Origin: Haloprofundus halophilus
GTDB taxonomy: Archaea; Halobacteriota; Halobacteria; Halobacteriales; Haloferacaceae
Assembly (NCBI RefSeq): GCF_003439925.1
Contig: NZ_QQRR01000002.1
Location: 434,001 to 498,000 of the forward strand
Length of the DNA stretch: 64,000 nt
Direction: 5' to 3'
Shown one piece after another: positions 1 to 8,323 of this stretch (positions are counted from its first letter, which is position 1; the number at the start of each line of letters is the position of its first letter). The notes under the pieces are model-generated. The model was not told where the DNA came from. It did not search any database and saw only the letters and a program-made list of their open reading frames with translations. The position numbers and the translations under genes were made by a program.

Positions 1-1
1 G

Positions 2-271
2 ATTCACCGAGCGGACCACGAGCGGATGAACGAGCAACTGTACCTCACCGGTGACGGCGTCGAACGACTCGACGCACCGCTCGTCATGAAACTCCACACG
101 ACCCACTTCCCCGTCCTCGGCGACGACGACGTACCGACGGGAACGCTCGCCCTCCCCGAGTCGATGGCGACCGACGACCTGCCGGACTCCCGCGAGGTGT
201 TCCTCGCGGCCGCCGACCGCGCAACCGAACTGCTCCGGTACGCGGGGTACGAGGCCCCGACCGGCACCTGA
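2..271 (+). CDS. 5'-truncated conserved haloarchaeal protein
   Basis: The reading frame is open from the first bases of the window, so the N-terminus lies outside; an internal ATG at 26 is probably not the true start. The visible 90 residues are acidic and contain the stretch ERLDAPLVMKLHTTHFPV followed by PTGTLALPES, then an Ala/Leu-rich C-terminal helix. From memory this resembles the small haloarchaeal DUF5802 family, which has no assigned function; that match is an impression, not a search. No catalytic motif, membrane segment or metal-binding cysteines are visible. It ends about 100 bp before the next gene on the same strand. Confidence 0.65.
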   Translation: MHRADHERMNEQLYLTGDGVERLDAPLVMKLHTTHFPVLGDDDVPTGTLALPESMATDDLPDSREVFLAAADRATELLRYAGYEAPTGT

Positions 272-373
272 GCCGTCGACTGGCACCTGAGCCGCCAACC
301 GACGCGGTTCGTCGTCGGTGTCGCCGGCCGTCGACCCCCGCAGTTGAAGTTCCCGGACCGCCCCTCTCGGGGT

Positions 374-1267
374 ATGCTCGACGAGTTGCTCGGCCGCGCC
401 GAGTTGAAGCGGCGCATCGAGGAACTGGAGGAGGAAAACCACCACCTCGAACGCCGCGCCGCCGCCGAGGAGGAACGCAGAGCCGACGCCGTCACCGCCC
501 GACAGGAGGCCGAAGAGCGCGTCAACCGCCTCGAAGACCGTATCGCCGAACTCGACGACCGGGTCGAGCGCCTGCAGGACGAGGAGGATGCGGACCTCGA
601 GTTCCGCGGGACGGAGACGCTCCGCGACGCTCGTCTCGACGAGGTACTCGACCGGTTGGGCTCCGTCCGGACCGGCCCCGAGGGCGCGCTCACCGCGATG
701 GTCGACGGCGAGTCGGTGCCCGCCGAGGTCGAAGACGGCTTCGGAGAACACGCCTCGCTCGTCCGTCGCGTCGCGCCGTGTCTCGTCTACACCGACGACG
801 CCGGGCTCGTGAGCGCGGCGCTGTCGCCGCCGCGTCCGCCCGAGGCGTTCTGCGAGTGGGACGGCTCGTTTCGAGTCGAGGAGTCGTGGTTCCGGCCGAC
901 CGGCCGGTTCGCGTTCGCCGTCGCTCGCGCGGACCTCTTCGCGCTCGGCGAGTACGACGGCCGCGAGCGACTCCAAGAACGGGGGTTCGAGAGCGACGTG
1001 AAGGAGAAACACTCGAAGGGCGGGTTCTCGCAGTCGCGGTTCGAGCGCATCCGAGACGGCCAAATCGCCGAGCACGTCGAGAAATGTCGCGAGGCCATCG
1101 AGGAGAGCGGAACCGGGACGACGATTCTCGTCGGCGACCGAGAGGTCGTCCGCGAGTTACGCGACGCGGTGGACGTGACCGCGACGAGCGACGCGAACGG
1201 GGCGCCAGAGGAGGCGCTGGACGAGGGATTCCGCGACTTCTGGGCGACCGAACTGTACCGACTCTGA
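374..1267 (+). CDS. Vms1/Ankzf1-like (VLRF1) peptidyl-tRNA hydrolase
   Basis: 297 residues. Residues about 8-75 form a long charged coiled coil (ELKRRIEELEEENHHLERR and continuation). The rest looks like the eRF1-related VLRF1 fold, with the signature KHSKGGFSQSRFERIRDGQI in which Gln220 occupies the position of the catalytic glutamine of Vms1/ANKZF1 enzymes. Family members cleave peptidyl-tRNA on stalled large ribosomal subunits, so a role in ribosome rescue is expected. The ATG at 374 is preferred to an in-frame TTG at 344, which would add ten basic residues not typical of the family. The gene stands alone, with the dgcN-dgcA pair starting 95 bp downstream. Family assignment is good; substrate is inferred. 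Confidence 0.8.
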   Translation: MLDELLGRAELKRRIEELEEENHHLERRAAAEEERRADAVTARQEAEERVNRLEDRIAELDDRVERLQDEEDADLEFRGTETLRDARLDEVLDRLGSVRTGPEGALTAMVDGESVPAEVEDGFGEHASLVRRVAPCLVYTDDAGLVSAALSPPRPPEAFCEWDGSFRVEESWFRPTGRFAFAVARADLFALGEYDGRERLQERGFESDVKEKHSKGGFSQSRFERIRDGQIAEHVEKCREAIEESGTGTTILVGDREVVRELRDAVDVTATSDANGAPEEALDEGFRDFWATELYRL

Positions 1268-1362
1268 CCCGACTCTGACTCCGCCGAGTCGGTGTCGCGC
1301 CGGTTGCGGCACGTCGGACCGCTGGCAACCGATTTATCACATCTTGCCGCGTGCTCCCCGAT

Positions 1363-2406
1363 ATGACCGATATTGGGACCGAGAGTCGCCGTATCGTCGT
1401 TCTCGCACACGAGAAGTTCCCCGGTCGCGCGAAGACCGCGACCGGCGTAATGCGCTACGGAAACGACGAAATCGTCGCCGTGCTCGACCGAGACCGCGCC
1501 GGGACGCGCGTTCGCGACCACCGAGCGGACCTCCCCGACGCCCCCGTCGTCGCCTCGTTCGAGGACGTGCCGGACGCCGAGTCTGTCGACGCGCTGCTGG
1601 TCGGTATCGCGCCCATCGGCGGCGGCTTCGACGAGACGTGGCGACCCGACGTCCGCGCCGCTATCGAGTCCGGCTGCGACGTCGTCGCCGGACTCCACTA
1701 CTTCCTCGAAGACGACGAGGAGTTCGCGGCGCTCGCGGCCGAACACGGCGTCGACCTCGTCGACGTGCGCAAACCCGACCCCGACCTCTCCGTCGCACAG
1801 GGGGTCGCCGACCAGGTGTCGGCCGACATCGTGCTCACCGTCGGCACCGACTGTTCGGTCGGGAAGATGACCGCGACGCTCGAACTCGTCGAGGCCGCCC
1901 GGGAGGCGGGCGTCGACGCGGCGTTCGTCCCGACGGGACAGACTGGAATCATGATTTCGGGGTGGGGCAACCCCATCGACCGGGTGGTGAGCGACTTCAC
2001 CGCCGGGGCCGTCGAGGAGATGATTCTCGAGATCGGCGACGACCACGAGATGCTGTTCGTCGAAGGACAGGGTAGCATCGTCCACCCGGCCTACTCGGCG
2101 GTCACCTGCGGCATCCTCCACGGCTCGATGGCCGACAAACTCGTGCTCTGTCACGAGGCGGGTCGTGAGGCGATTCACGGCTACGAGTCGTTCTCGCTCC
2201 CGCCGCTCTCCGAGTACGTCGACCTCTACGAGTCGCTGGGGTCGGCGGTCCACGAGACCGAGGTCGTCGCCGGCGCGCTCAACACGTCGGCGCTGTCCGA
2301 CGCCGAGGCCGAGGACGCCGTCGAGGCGTACGCGGACGAACTCGGCGTCCCCGCCAGCGACCCCGTTCGGTTCGCGAGCGACGACGTGCTGGAGGCGCTC
2401 CGGTGA
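1363..2406 (+). CDS. dgcN: DUF1611 / DgcN family protein, probable D-glutamate N-acetyltransferase
   Basis: 347 residues. The N-terminal third is a Rossmann-like domain (RRIVVLAHEKFPG), followed by a P-loop-like motif GTDCSVGKMT at residues 161-170 and the conserved FVPTGQTGIMISGWG segment; this order is diagnostic of DUF1611. In marine bacteria the family member DgcN acetylates D-glutamate, and its partner DgcA racemizes the product to N-acetyl-L-glutamate. The stop codon overlaps the start of the enolase-superfamily gene downstream by 4 bp (GTGA), so the two are translationally coupled, which supports the DgcN role over a generic NTPase. The start at ATG 1363 is preferred to GTG 1351. Activity in this organism is inferred from family and context. 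Confidence 0.82.
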   Translation: MTDIGTESRRIVVLAHEKFPGRAKTATGVMRYGNDEIVAVLDRDRAGTRVRDHRADLPDAPVVASFEDVPDAESVDALLVGIAPIGGGFDETWRPDVRAAIESGCDVVAGLHYFLEDDEEFAALAAEHGVDLVDVRKPDPDLSVAQGVADQVSADIVLTVGTDCSVGKMTATLELVEAAREAGVDAAFVPTGQTGIMISGWGNPIDRVVSDFTAGAVEEMILEIGDDHEMLFVEGQGSIVHPAYSAVTCGILHGSMADKLVLCHEAGREAIHGYESFSLPPLSEYVDLYESLGSAVHETEVVAGALNTSALSDAEAEDAVEAYADELGVPASDPVRFASDDVLEALR

Positions 2407-3446
2407 TTCTCACCTCGGAGTTCGAGCGGGTCGAACTCCCGCTCGAACACCCCTTCACCATCTCCCGCAGCACGCAGGAGACCGCCGAGAACGTCGTCGT
2501 GAAGCTCACCGACGGCGGCGGGATGACCGGCGTGGGTGCGGCCGCGCCCTCCAGACACTACGGCGAGACGGCCGACACCGTCGAGGCGGTGCTTCCGGAG
2601 CTCCTCGACGTTGTCGAGCGCGTCGGAGACCCTCACGCGTTCGACCGCATCGAGCGCCGGATGCGAGAGCGCGTCGAGCGAAATCCGGCCGCCCGCTGCG
2701 CGGTCAGCATCGCGCTCCACGACCTCGCGGCCAAACGGCTCGGCGTCCCGCTCTACCGGATGTGGGGACTCGACGCCGACGACTGCCCGACCTCCTCCTT
2801 CACCATCGGTCTCGACACGACCGAGCGCGTCGGCGAGAAAACCGAAGAGGCGGTCGACGCCGGGTACAGCGTGCTGAAGATAAAGCTCGGGACCGACCGC
2901 GACGAGGAGCTCGTCGAGGCCGTCCGCGACGCCGCGCCCGACGCGACGCTCCGCGTCGACGCGAACGAGGCGTGGACGCCGCGCGAGGCCGTCGAGAAGA
3001 GCGAGATGCTCGCCGGCTACGACGTGGAGTTCGTCGAACAGCCGGTCCCGGCGTCGGACCCCGAGGGACTGAAGTACGTCTACGAGCGCAGCGCGCTCCC
3101 CGTCGCCGCCGACGAGTCCTGTATCACGCTCCCCGACGTGCCGCGGATAGCCGACCGCGCGGACATCGCGAACATCAAACTGATGAAATGCGGCGGTCTC
3201 CGCGAGGCGACGCGGATGATTCACACCGCCCGCGCGCACGGGATGGAGGTGATGCTCGGCTGCATGGTCGAGACGAACGCTGCCATCGCCGCCGCCTGTC
3301 ACCTCGCGCCGCTTCTCGACTACGCGGACCTCGACGGCTCGCTACTGCTCGAATCCGACCCGTACGCCGGTATCGACCTCTCGGAGGGGACGATTCGCCT
3401 CGGCGAGTCCGGCCACACCGGCACCGGCGCGCGACTCACCCGGTAG
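2403..3446 (+). CDS. dgcA: Enolase-superfamily dipeptide epimerase / N-acetyl-D-glutamate racemase
   Basis: 347 residues, GTG start overlapping the upstream stop by 4 bp. It is a complete mandelate-racemase/muconate-lactonizing-type barrel. The KxK motif is at LKIKLG (Lys159 and Lys161), the Mg2+ ligands are Asp186 (RVDANEAW), Glu212 (FVEQPVP) and Asp237 (AADESC), and the second catalytic base is in NIKLMKCGG (Lys259/Lys262). The closest named family is L-Ala-D/L-Glu epimerase, to which DgcA belongs. Coupled to dgcN, it most likely racemizes N-acetyl-D-glutamate; a cell-wall dipeptide substrate is unlikely because haloarchaea lack murein. All catalytic residues are intact. Confidence 0.85.
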   Translation: MILTSEFERVELPLEHPFTISRSTQETAENVVVKLTDGGGMTGVGAAAPSRHYGETADTVEAVLPELLDVVERVGDPHAFDRIERRMRERVERNPAARCAVSIALHDLAAKRLGVPLYRMWGLDADDCPTSSFTIGLDTTERVGEKTEEAVDAGYSVLKIKLGTDRDEELVEAVRDAAPDATLRVDANEAWTPREAVEKSEMLAGYDVEFVEQPVPASDPEGLKYVYERSALPVAADESCITLPDVPRIADRADIANIKLMKCGGLREATRMIHTARAHGMEVMLGCMVETNAAIAAACHLAPLLDYADLDGSLLLESDPYAGIDLSEGTIRLGESGHTGTGARLTR

Positions 3447-3458
3447 GCTGCCCGTCGG

Positions 3459-4505
3459 TCACTCCCAGTCCAACTCCTCGCTCCGGTTGACGCTCCGGAG
3501 GATGAACGGACCGATAGAGAGCGTCCGCTTCGCGACGGTCGCGATGCGCAGCACGTACGAGAGCAGTACCATGAAGGGGACCAGCGCGACGGTCACCGCC
3601 CCCGAGACGACCCAGACGAGGTTGTCGACGCCGAAGGTGAATCCCTGAATCGACCCGGGGTTGTCGACGTACAGAATCATCGCCGTGGCGACGACGAGCG
3701 CCGGAACCGACGTGTACAGCATCGTCCGCGAGAGGTTGATGAGCTCCCACTGGAAGTAGAGCGTCTTGAAGTGTTCGCGGGTGGGGCCGAAGAACTGCAG
3801 CGTCTCCAGCAGTTCGTCGAGTTCCTCGCGCGTTCGCTCCGAGAGCGAGTCGGCGTACTCGTTTCGGAGACGCCGTCCCTCGTATATCTTCCACGAGTAG
3901 TTGAAGTCCAACGCGGCGAACAGCACGTCGAACGTCCCGAACTGTTCGTCTTCGAGCTGGTCCGAAACCTCGCTCGCGTTGTCGACGAGCCCCTCGACGT
4001 ACTCGCGGACGACGCCCTCGGCTTCGGTGGTGCTCTCGCCGTTCGTCTCGTCCGTCGTCTCGCTCAACCCCTCGGCACGTTCGCGTATCCCCTCGGTGAA
4101 CGCGCGGAGAAACGCCGACGGCTCCGGGGGGACCGCCGAGACGCCGAGAACCTCCTCCACGTCCTCTCGGAACTCCATCGCGCCGGCCATCCGGTCGCGC
4201 TGGTCGCCGAGCGGCCCGAGCTCCTGCGAGAGCACGAGCTGGTTGATGGTGACGACGAGCGTCACGCCGGTGATGATGGCGGTGAGAAAGCCCTGAAACG
4301 CCGTCTCGATGGGGTCTTTCGCGTTCCACGAGCCGCGAATCGGCGCCGGGTCGACGACCCCGAGAACGACCAGCGTCACGAACACCAGCGCCAGCGTGCC
4401 CCCCGTGACGAACCAGCGGTCCGCGTCCATCAACAGCCAGAGTTTGACGCGACTGCCGCCGATTCGCTCGCGCATCGTGTTGCTCGGTTTGTCGCCGTCG
4501 CTCAT
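3459..4505 (-). CDS. Four-helix membrane protein with cytoplasmic domain, unknown function
   Basis: 348 residues. Two hydrophobic helices lie near the N-terminus (about residues 31-52 and 68-90) and two near the C-terminus (about 245-266 and 283-310). Between them is a 150-residue acidic soluble region with coiled-coil character. The C-terminus ends SEELDWE. No channel, transporter or enzyme signature is recognisable, and the family appears haloarchaeal. The gene converges with dgcA (13 bp between stops) and lies 95 bp downstream of pspA on the same strand. Co-transcription with pspA and a membrane-stress role are possible but unsupported beyond position. Confidence 0.75.
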   Translation of the reverse strand: MSDGDKPSNTMRERIGGSRVKLWLLMDADRWFVTGGTLALVFVTLVVLGVVDPAPIRGSWNAKDPIETAFQGFLTAIITGVTLVVTINQLVLSQELGPLGDQRDRMAGAMEFREDVEEVLGVSAVPPEPSAFLRAFTEGIRERAEGLSETTDETNGESTTEAEGVVREYVEGLVDNASEVSDQLEDEQFGTFDVLFAALDFNYSWKIYEGRRLRNEYADSLSERTREELDELLETLQFFGPTREHFKTLYFQWELINLSRTMLYTSVPALVVATAMILYVDNPGSIQGFTFGVDNLVWVVSGAVTVALVPFMVLLSYVLRIATVAKRTLSIGPFILRSVNRSEELDWE

Positions 4506-4600
4506 GTTCGCATTACGGTCACGTCGTACAAAGTGTTCGCGTCGGCGGCGACCGCGGCGCGGAAACCGCTGCGGGGTCCGGTACCCGGCGGATTACCACG

Positions 4601-5440
4601 TCACTCCGCGCGCGACTCCTCTTCGTTCTCCAGCTCTTCGAGGTCGGCTTCGGTCTCCTCGTCCGTCTCCGAGGACTGCAGGTCTTCGAGTTGGGCGTCT
4701 ATCTCCTCGTCGCTCGCGGTGTCGCTCTCGGTCTCGCCGGAGGACTTGCCCATCTCGGCTTTCAGCGTCTCCAGTTCGCTGTCGACCTCGCCACCGCTCC
4801 GCATCGAGTCGAGTTCGCGGTCGATGGAGTCCTTGTCCGACAGCGCGTCGTCGAACGCGCCCGTCTCCTGCAGTTCGTCCATCGCCGCCGAGCGCGCCTC
4901 CATCTCGTCGGTTTGCTCCTCGGCGCGCTCGATGGCGCGACCGACGTCCTCCATCTCGTCGCCGACGCCGGTCATCGCCTCGGAGACGCGACTGGACGCT
5001 TCCGCCGCTTCGTAGCGCGCCTTCATCGTCTCCTTCTTCGTGCGGAACTCCTCGATGCGGCTCTCCAACTGGTTCTTCTTCTCGACCAGTTCGTCCTGAG
5101 TGTTCTGCAGTTGCGCGACCTGCCCCTCGAGCTCCTCGATCTGTGTCATCTTCGACTGCTTCTTTTCGAGGGCTTTCCGCGCGAGGTCCTCGCGGTCCTG
5201 TCGCACCGCTTCGCGGGCCTGTTCGTTGTGTTTCTCGACGTTCTCTTCGAGACGGCGTTTCTGTATCTCGAGGCGCTTCTTCTGGGTCGTCAGGTCCGCG
5301 ATACCCTGCTTGACGTCCTGGAGTTCGTCGCGCATCTGCTCGTAGGAGTAGTCGAGCGTCTCGTTCGGGTCCTCCGCGCGGTTGAGGAGGGCGTTGATCT
5401 TCGACCGCACGACGTACGACATCCGCGAGAGTATTCCCAT
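4601..5440 (-). CDS. pspA: PspA/IM30 family membrane-stress protein
   Basis: 279 residues, almost entirely helical and coiled coil. The N-terminus MGILSRMSYVVRSKINALLN is the membrane-binding amphipathic helix of PspA/Vipp1 proteins, followed by the family segment EDPNETLDYSYEQMRDEL. The last 60 residues are a low-complexity acidic tail. PspA/IM30 proteins polymerise on the cytoplasmic face of stressed membranes and maintain their integrity. The start is well supported by a strong Shine-Dalgarno sequence (GGAGGAGGT) directly before the ATG, which is unusual among neighbours that mostly lack one. The gene diverges from a hydrolase gene with only about 50 bp between start codons, so their promoters overlap. 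Confidence 0.92.
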   Translation of the reverse strand: MGILSRMSYVVRSKINALLNRAEDPNETLDYSYEQMRDELQDVKQGIADLTTQKKRLEIQKRRLEENVEKHNEQAREAVRQDREDLARKALEKKQSKMTQIEELEGQVAQLQNTQDELVEKKNQLESRIEEFRTKKETMKARYEAAEASSRVSEAMTGVGDEMEDVGRAIERAEEQTDEMEARSAAMDELQETGAFDDALSDKDSIDRELDSMRSGGEVDSELETLKAEMGKSSGETESDTASDEEIDAQLEDLQSSETDEETEADLEELENEEESRAE

Positions 5441-5492
5441 ACCTCCTCCTTGTGTACGCTGGCCTTAAAACCTCATGCGGCCAAGAGTTCGT

Positions 5493-6113
5493 GTGACAGA
5501 TTCGAAGACCGTGTTGATTCCGGGCGGGAGAGACGTTCGCGCGACGCTCGACGCGAGCGACGCGTCGACCGAAAACGTCGTCGTCGCCTGCCCGCCGCAC
5601 CCCCAGCACCGCGGTCACCGAGGCGACGAACGGCTCGTGGCCGTCGCCGACGCGCTCACCGAGAGAGAAGTCGACTGCTTGCGCTTCGACTACGGCGACT
5701 GGGACGAGGGCCGCGGCGAGCGAACCGACGCGCTGAACGCCCTCGACTGGGCCGCCGAGCGCTACGACTCCGTCGCCCTGTTCGGCTTCAGTTTCGGCGG
5801 CGCAATCGCGCTGCTCGCCGCGGCCGAGGCCCGCGACACGGTGGACCCGGCGGCCCTCAGTGCGTTGGCTCCGGCCGCACAGATCGGCGAGAAACACGGC
5901 CTCGACGCGGTGGGTGCGCTGTACGAGATTCGCGCCCCGGTGCAGGTGGTGTACGGAACGCGCGACACGACCGCCGACTGGGAACCCGTCGTCGACAGGG
6001 CGCGGGAACTGGGATGTGAACTTGTCGAGATGGAAGCCGACCACTTCTTCGTCGGCCAGTCCGCGAAGGTGGCGGAGGCGGTGAGCGAGTTTCTGGTGTC
6101 GAAACTTAGGTGA
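5493..6113 (+). CDS. Alpha/beta hydrolase (dienelactone-hydrolase-like)
   Basis: 206 residues counted from GTG 5493. The nucleophile elbow GFSFGG places Ser100, with the likely acid Asp158 (YGTRDTTADW) and base His184 (EADHFFVG), giving a full Ser-Asp-His triad. The short protein without a lid matches the KANL3/Tex30-like or dienelactone-hydrolase branch of the superfamily; substrate unknown. An upstream ATG at 5475 is in frame, but a TATA-like TTAAAA centred near 5468 sits about 26 bp before the GTG, which fits a leaderless transcript starting there. It diverges from pspA through a very short shared promoter region. Confidence 0.8.
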   Translation: MTDSKTVLIPGGRDVRATLDASDASTENVVVACPPHPQHRGHRGDERLVAVADALTEREVDCLRFDYGDWDEGRGERTDALNALDWAAERYDSVALFGFSFGGAIALLAAAEARDTVDPAALSALAPAAQIGEKHGLDAVGALYEIRAPVQVVYGTRDTTADWEPVVDRARELGCELVEMEADHFFVGQSAKVAEAVSEFLVSKLR

Positions 6114-6209
6114 GGTGGCTCCTGACAAGTGGAAACTCGACAGTAGGTAGCTGGCACAATACCTGTTATTCAAGATAAATTTGTATTTCTATAACTCCAA
6201 TTAACACTC

Positions 6210-6431
6210 ATGTCAGACTTAGTGAAGTACATTAGCGGGGGACTTCTGATAGCCGCGATGCTGGGTGCCCTTCGTAGTGCTTCGTCTGCATTGAACGGAA
6301 ACCTTGAGCAAGCATTCACGCCTGGATGGATAGATTTTGCAGTTGCTTATCCTACTCTGACAGCTCTTGTATTGGTAGGCGGTACGATACTGTTTGGTGG
6401 CTCCTTCATCGCTGCAGTTGAGAACCTTTGA
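6210..6431 (+). CDS. Small two-helix membrane protein of atypical base composition
   Basis: 73 residues with two predicted membrane helices (about 9-27 and 46-68) separated by a short polar loop. Codon use differs clearly from all neighbours: codons such as TTA, AGC, ATA, GCA and CTT are common, and GC content is roughly half rather than two thirds. The 95 bp upstream are also AT-rich, with TATA-like elements (GATAAATTT, CTATAAC) suitably placed before the ATG. It converges with tfs, 7 bp away. Composition suggests recent acquisition, for example from a virus or plasmid. No family is recognised; the frame could also be a decaying fragment. Confidence 0.6.
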   Translation: MSDLVKYISGGLLIAAMLGALRSASSALNGNLEQAFTPGWIDFAVAYPTLTALVLVGGTILFGGSFIAAVENL

Positions 6432-6438
6432 CTGAAGT

Positions 6439-6762
6439 TCAGTTGTACTCCCGCCACCGGTAGCCGCACTCCTTACACTTGAAGAATCGCGTCGGCGGTT
6501 CGTCGGCCGACGCCGTCTGCTTGATGGTGTACCACGCCTCGCCGTGGCCGCATTTGTCGCAGGTCACGTCGTTGGCGGTCGGTTTCCCCTCGAAGTCCGC
6601 GCCCTCTTCGGTCTCGATGACCTCGCTGTCGGCCTGCGATTCGGTGGAGACGAACTCGGCGGCGCGCTCCTCGTCGCGGTCGGCGCTCGCGCCGCAGTTC
6701 GTACAGACCATCGCGCCGTCCTGGTTCATCATCATCGAACCGCAGTCGTCGCAGAACTGCAT
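6439..6762 (-). CDS. tfs: Transcription factor S (TFS, TFIIS-like RNA cleavage factor)
   Basis: 107 residues, the usual TFS length. Two zinc ribbons are intact: Cys4/Cys7/Cys20/Cys23 at the N-terminus and Cys68/Cys71/Cys96/Cys99 at the C-terminus. The catalytic Asp-Glu pair that inserts into the polymerase active site is present in ADEPPTRFFKCKECGYRW (Asp87-Glu88), so this is an active cleavage-stimulating factor rather than an inhibitory paralogue. TFS rescues backtracked archaeal RNA polymerase and aids fidelity. The linker between ribbons is acidic, as usual in halophiles. It is followed on the opposite strand by the low-GC membrane peptide gene. Confidence 0.95.
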   Translation of the reverse strand: MQFCDDCGSMMMNQDGAMVCTNCGASADRDEERAAEFVSTESQADSEVIETEEGADFEGKPTANDVTCDKCGHGEAWYTIKQTASADEPPTRFFKCKECGYRWREYN

Positions 6763-6792
6763 ATCCCCGTCTACTCGTTCCGCCCTGAAAGG

Positions 6793-7515
6793 TCAGTCGG
6801 AGCCGTCTTCGCTCTCCGCGTCGCGGCGAGCGCGGCCGCCGTCGGGCGCGTCGGCGACGGCGTGGGCCGCCCGCCGACTGCTTCCGGCACCGCCGTCGTC
6901 GTCGACCATCGGGCAGTCCCGCACGCGGAACCGCTCGAACCCGACCGTCTCGACGATGTCGGTCCCCTCGTGGCCGCAGCCGAACCCCGGCGGCGACTCG
7001 AAGTGCGGGCAGGTCTGACAGTAGTGGCGCTTCGAGACGACGTACGTCTCGCCGTCGTCGGCCTCGACGGGTGTGTCGTCGCCCTCCGGCGCGTCGAGGG
7101 GGGTCTCGCCGACGGCGACACCGTCGGTCCATCCCCGGCGGCCTGTCCGGCTCTCTTCGACGACGGCGTCGGCCCACTCGTCGACGGCGGAGAAGTCGAA
7201 ATCGGCGACATCGGCGTCTGCGCTCCCGGAGTCGAACCTCCCGGCGTCGACGCCGTCGCCGCCGGCCGTCGGCTTGAGGTCGGCCCACGGGTCCGATACG
7301 TCGGTGTCGCCGCCGGCCGACAACCGCTCGAACGGGTCGGTGTCGCCGACGTTGTAGGTGTCGTCGGTGTCGGCAGTGTTGTCGGTGTCGTGAGTATTGG
7401 TGATGTCGTCGGTGTCGTGAGTGGCGGCGGTGTCGGCAGTGTCGTCGGTGTCGTCGGAATCTGCGTCGTCACCGTTACGCCTCGCCGACCCGCCGTCGGG
7501 ATACTCCTCAGACAT
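6793..7515 (-). CDS. Acidic Asp/Thr-repeat protein with cysteine cluster, unknown function
   Basis: 240 residues. Residues about 16-60 are a low-complexity minisatellite of DTD/DTA/DTDDT units (DNA repeat near 7350-7470). The C-terminal half holds a cluster RHYCQTCPHFESPPGFGCGH followed by RVRDCPMVDDD, that is CxxC, then single cysteines about 12 and 17 residues on, plausibly a metal site. The remainder is disordered and acidic. The gene's first 8 bp overlap the end of the upstream gene, so the two form an operon. The cysteine cluster resembles small haloarchaeal zinc-binding proteins, but no function can be given. Confidence 0.65.
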   Translation of the reverse strand: MSEEYPDGGSARRNGDDADSDDTDDTADTAATHDTDDITNTHDTDNTADTDDTYNVGDTDPFERLSAGGDTDVSDPWADLKPTAGGDGVDAGRFDSGSADADVADFDFSAVDEWADAVVEESRTGRRGWTDGVAVGETPLDAPEGDDTPVEADDGETYVVSKRHYCQTCPHFESPPGFGCGHEGTDIVETVGFERFRVRDCPMVDDDGGAGSSRRAAHAVADAPDGGRARRDAESEDGSD

Positions 7516-8284
7516 CGAAGTTTGTCAGACCGGTGGGGTCGTCGTCCTCGGCGGTGCTCGCGGCGTCGGTCGTCAGCGTCGCCGACCCGAACGGCCAACC
7601 CGGCGGAGTGACGCCGTCGAACCGTGCGCCGCAGTGTGGGCACGTCGGCGACGAGAGCAGTCCGAGGTGGACCGTCTCGCCGCAGTCCGCGCAGACGCCT
7701 CCGCTCACGCCGTTTCTGTGCGCCGATTCGAGAAACTCGTCGAGTTCGCGGTCGGCGGCTATCGCCGCCTCCGCTCGCTGCACCCGGTCTCGAAGGTCGA
7801 CCGTCACCCGGGCGAGCGTCGTCAACCGTTCTTCGGCCGTCTCAACCCGCTCGGCGAGTTCCGAGTCGAGGTCCGCCGAGAGCGACTCGACTCGACGTTC
7901 CAGCGCCTCCACGTCGGCGCTCGCCTCCGCCACCGCCTGCCGAATCTCGGGGTGCTCGTGGTCGAGCGGCGCTTTCGCGTCCGTCTCGCGTTTGACCTGG
8001 ACGACGCGGTCGCGGACGTCGCCGATCTTCTCGTCGACGTCGGACTGGACGCCGTCGACCCGCTCGTCGAGGCCGTCGAGTCGCGTCGTCAGCGCGTCGA
8101 GCGTCGATTCGGCGGTCGCGTCGCCGTCCGCCGACTGCGGGCGGTCCTCGGAGCGGTCGGCGAACGGCTCCGCGTCCGACGTGTCGGGACTCTCTCCGGT
8201 GTCGTCGGTCTCGGCGCTCGACCCGACCGGCGCTGTCGACTTCCACGCCGACTCGTCGCTCGGTTCTGCCCGGTCGTCAGCCAT
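7508..8284 (-). CDS. Coiled-coil protein with C-terminal zinc ribbon, unknown function
   Basis: 258 residues. A disordered acidic N-terminus (about 1-55) is followed by a long coiled coil (about 60-175) with repeats such as LTTRLDGLDERVDGVQSDVD. A zinc ribbon CADCGETVHLG...CPHCGARFDG lies near residues 195-222. Coiled coil plus ribbon suggests a structural or protein-interaction role; no enzymatic motif is seen. It overlaps the next gene by 8 bp, so both are probably co-translated. The start ATG at 8284 follows a TTAAATG-type AT-rich stretch near 8300-8320 that could serve as a promoter element. Confidence 0.7.
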   Translation of the reverse strand: MADDRAEPSDESAWKSTAPVGSSAETDDTGESPDTSDAEPFADRSEDRPQSADGDATAESTLDALTTRLDGLDERVDGVQSDVDEKIGDVRDRVVQVKRETDAKAPLDHEHPEIRQAVAEASADVEALERRVESLSADLDSELAERVETAEERLTTLARVTVDLRDRVQRAEAAIAADRELDEFLESAHRNGVSGGVCADCGETVHLGLLSSPTCPHCGARFDGVTPPGWPFGSATLTTDAASTAEDDDPTGLTNFDV

Positions 8285-8323
8285 CTGAAATAGCTCTATG
8301 CGTCTCGCGTCTTAAATGTTCGC

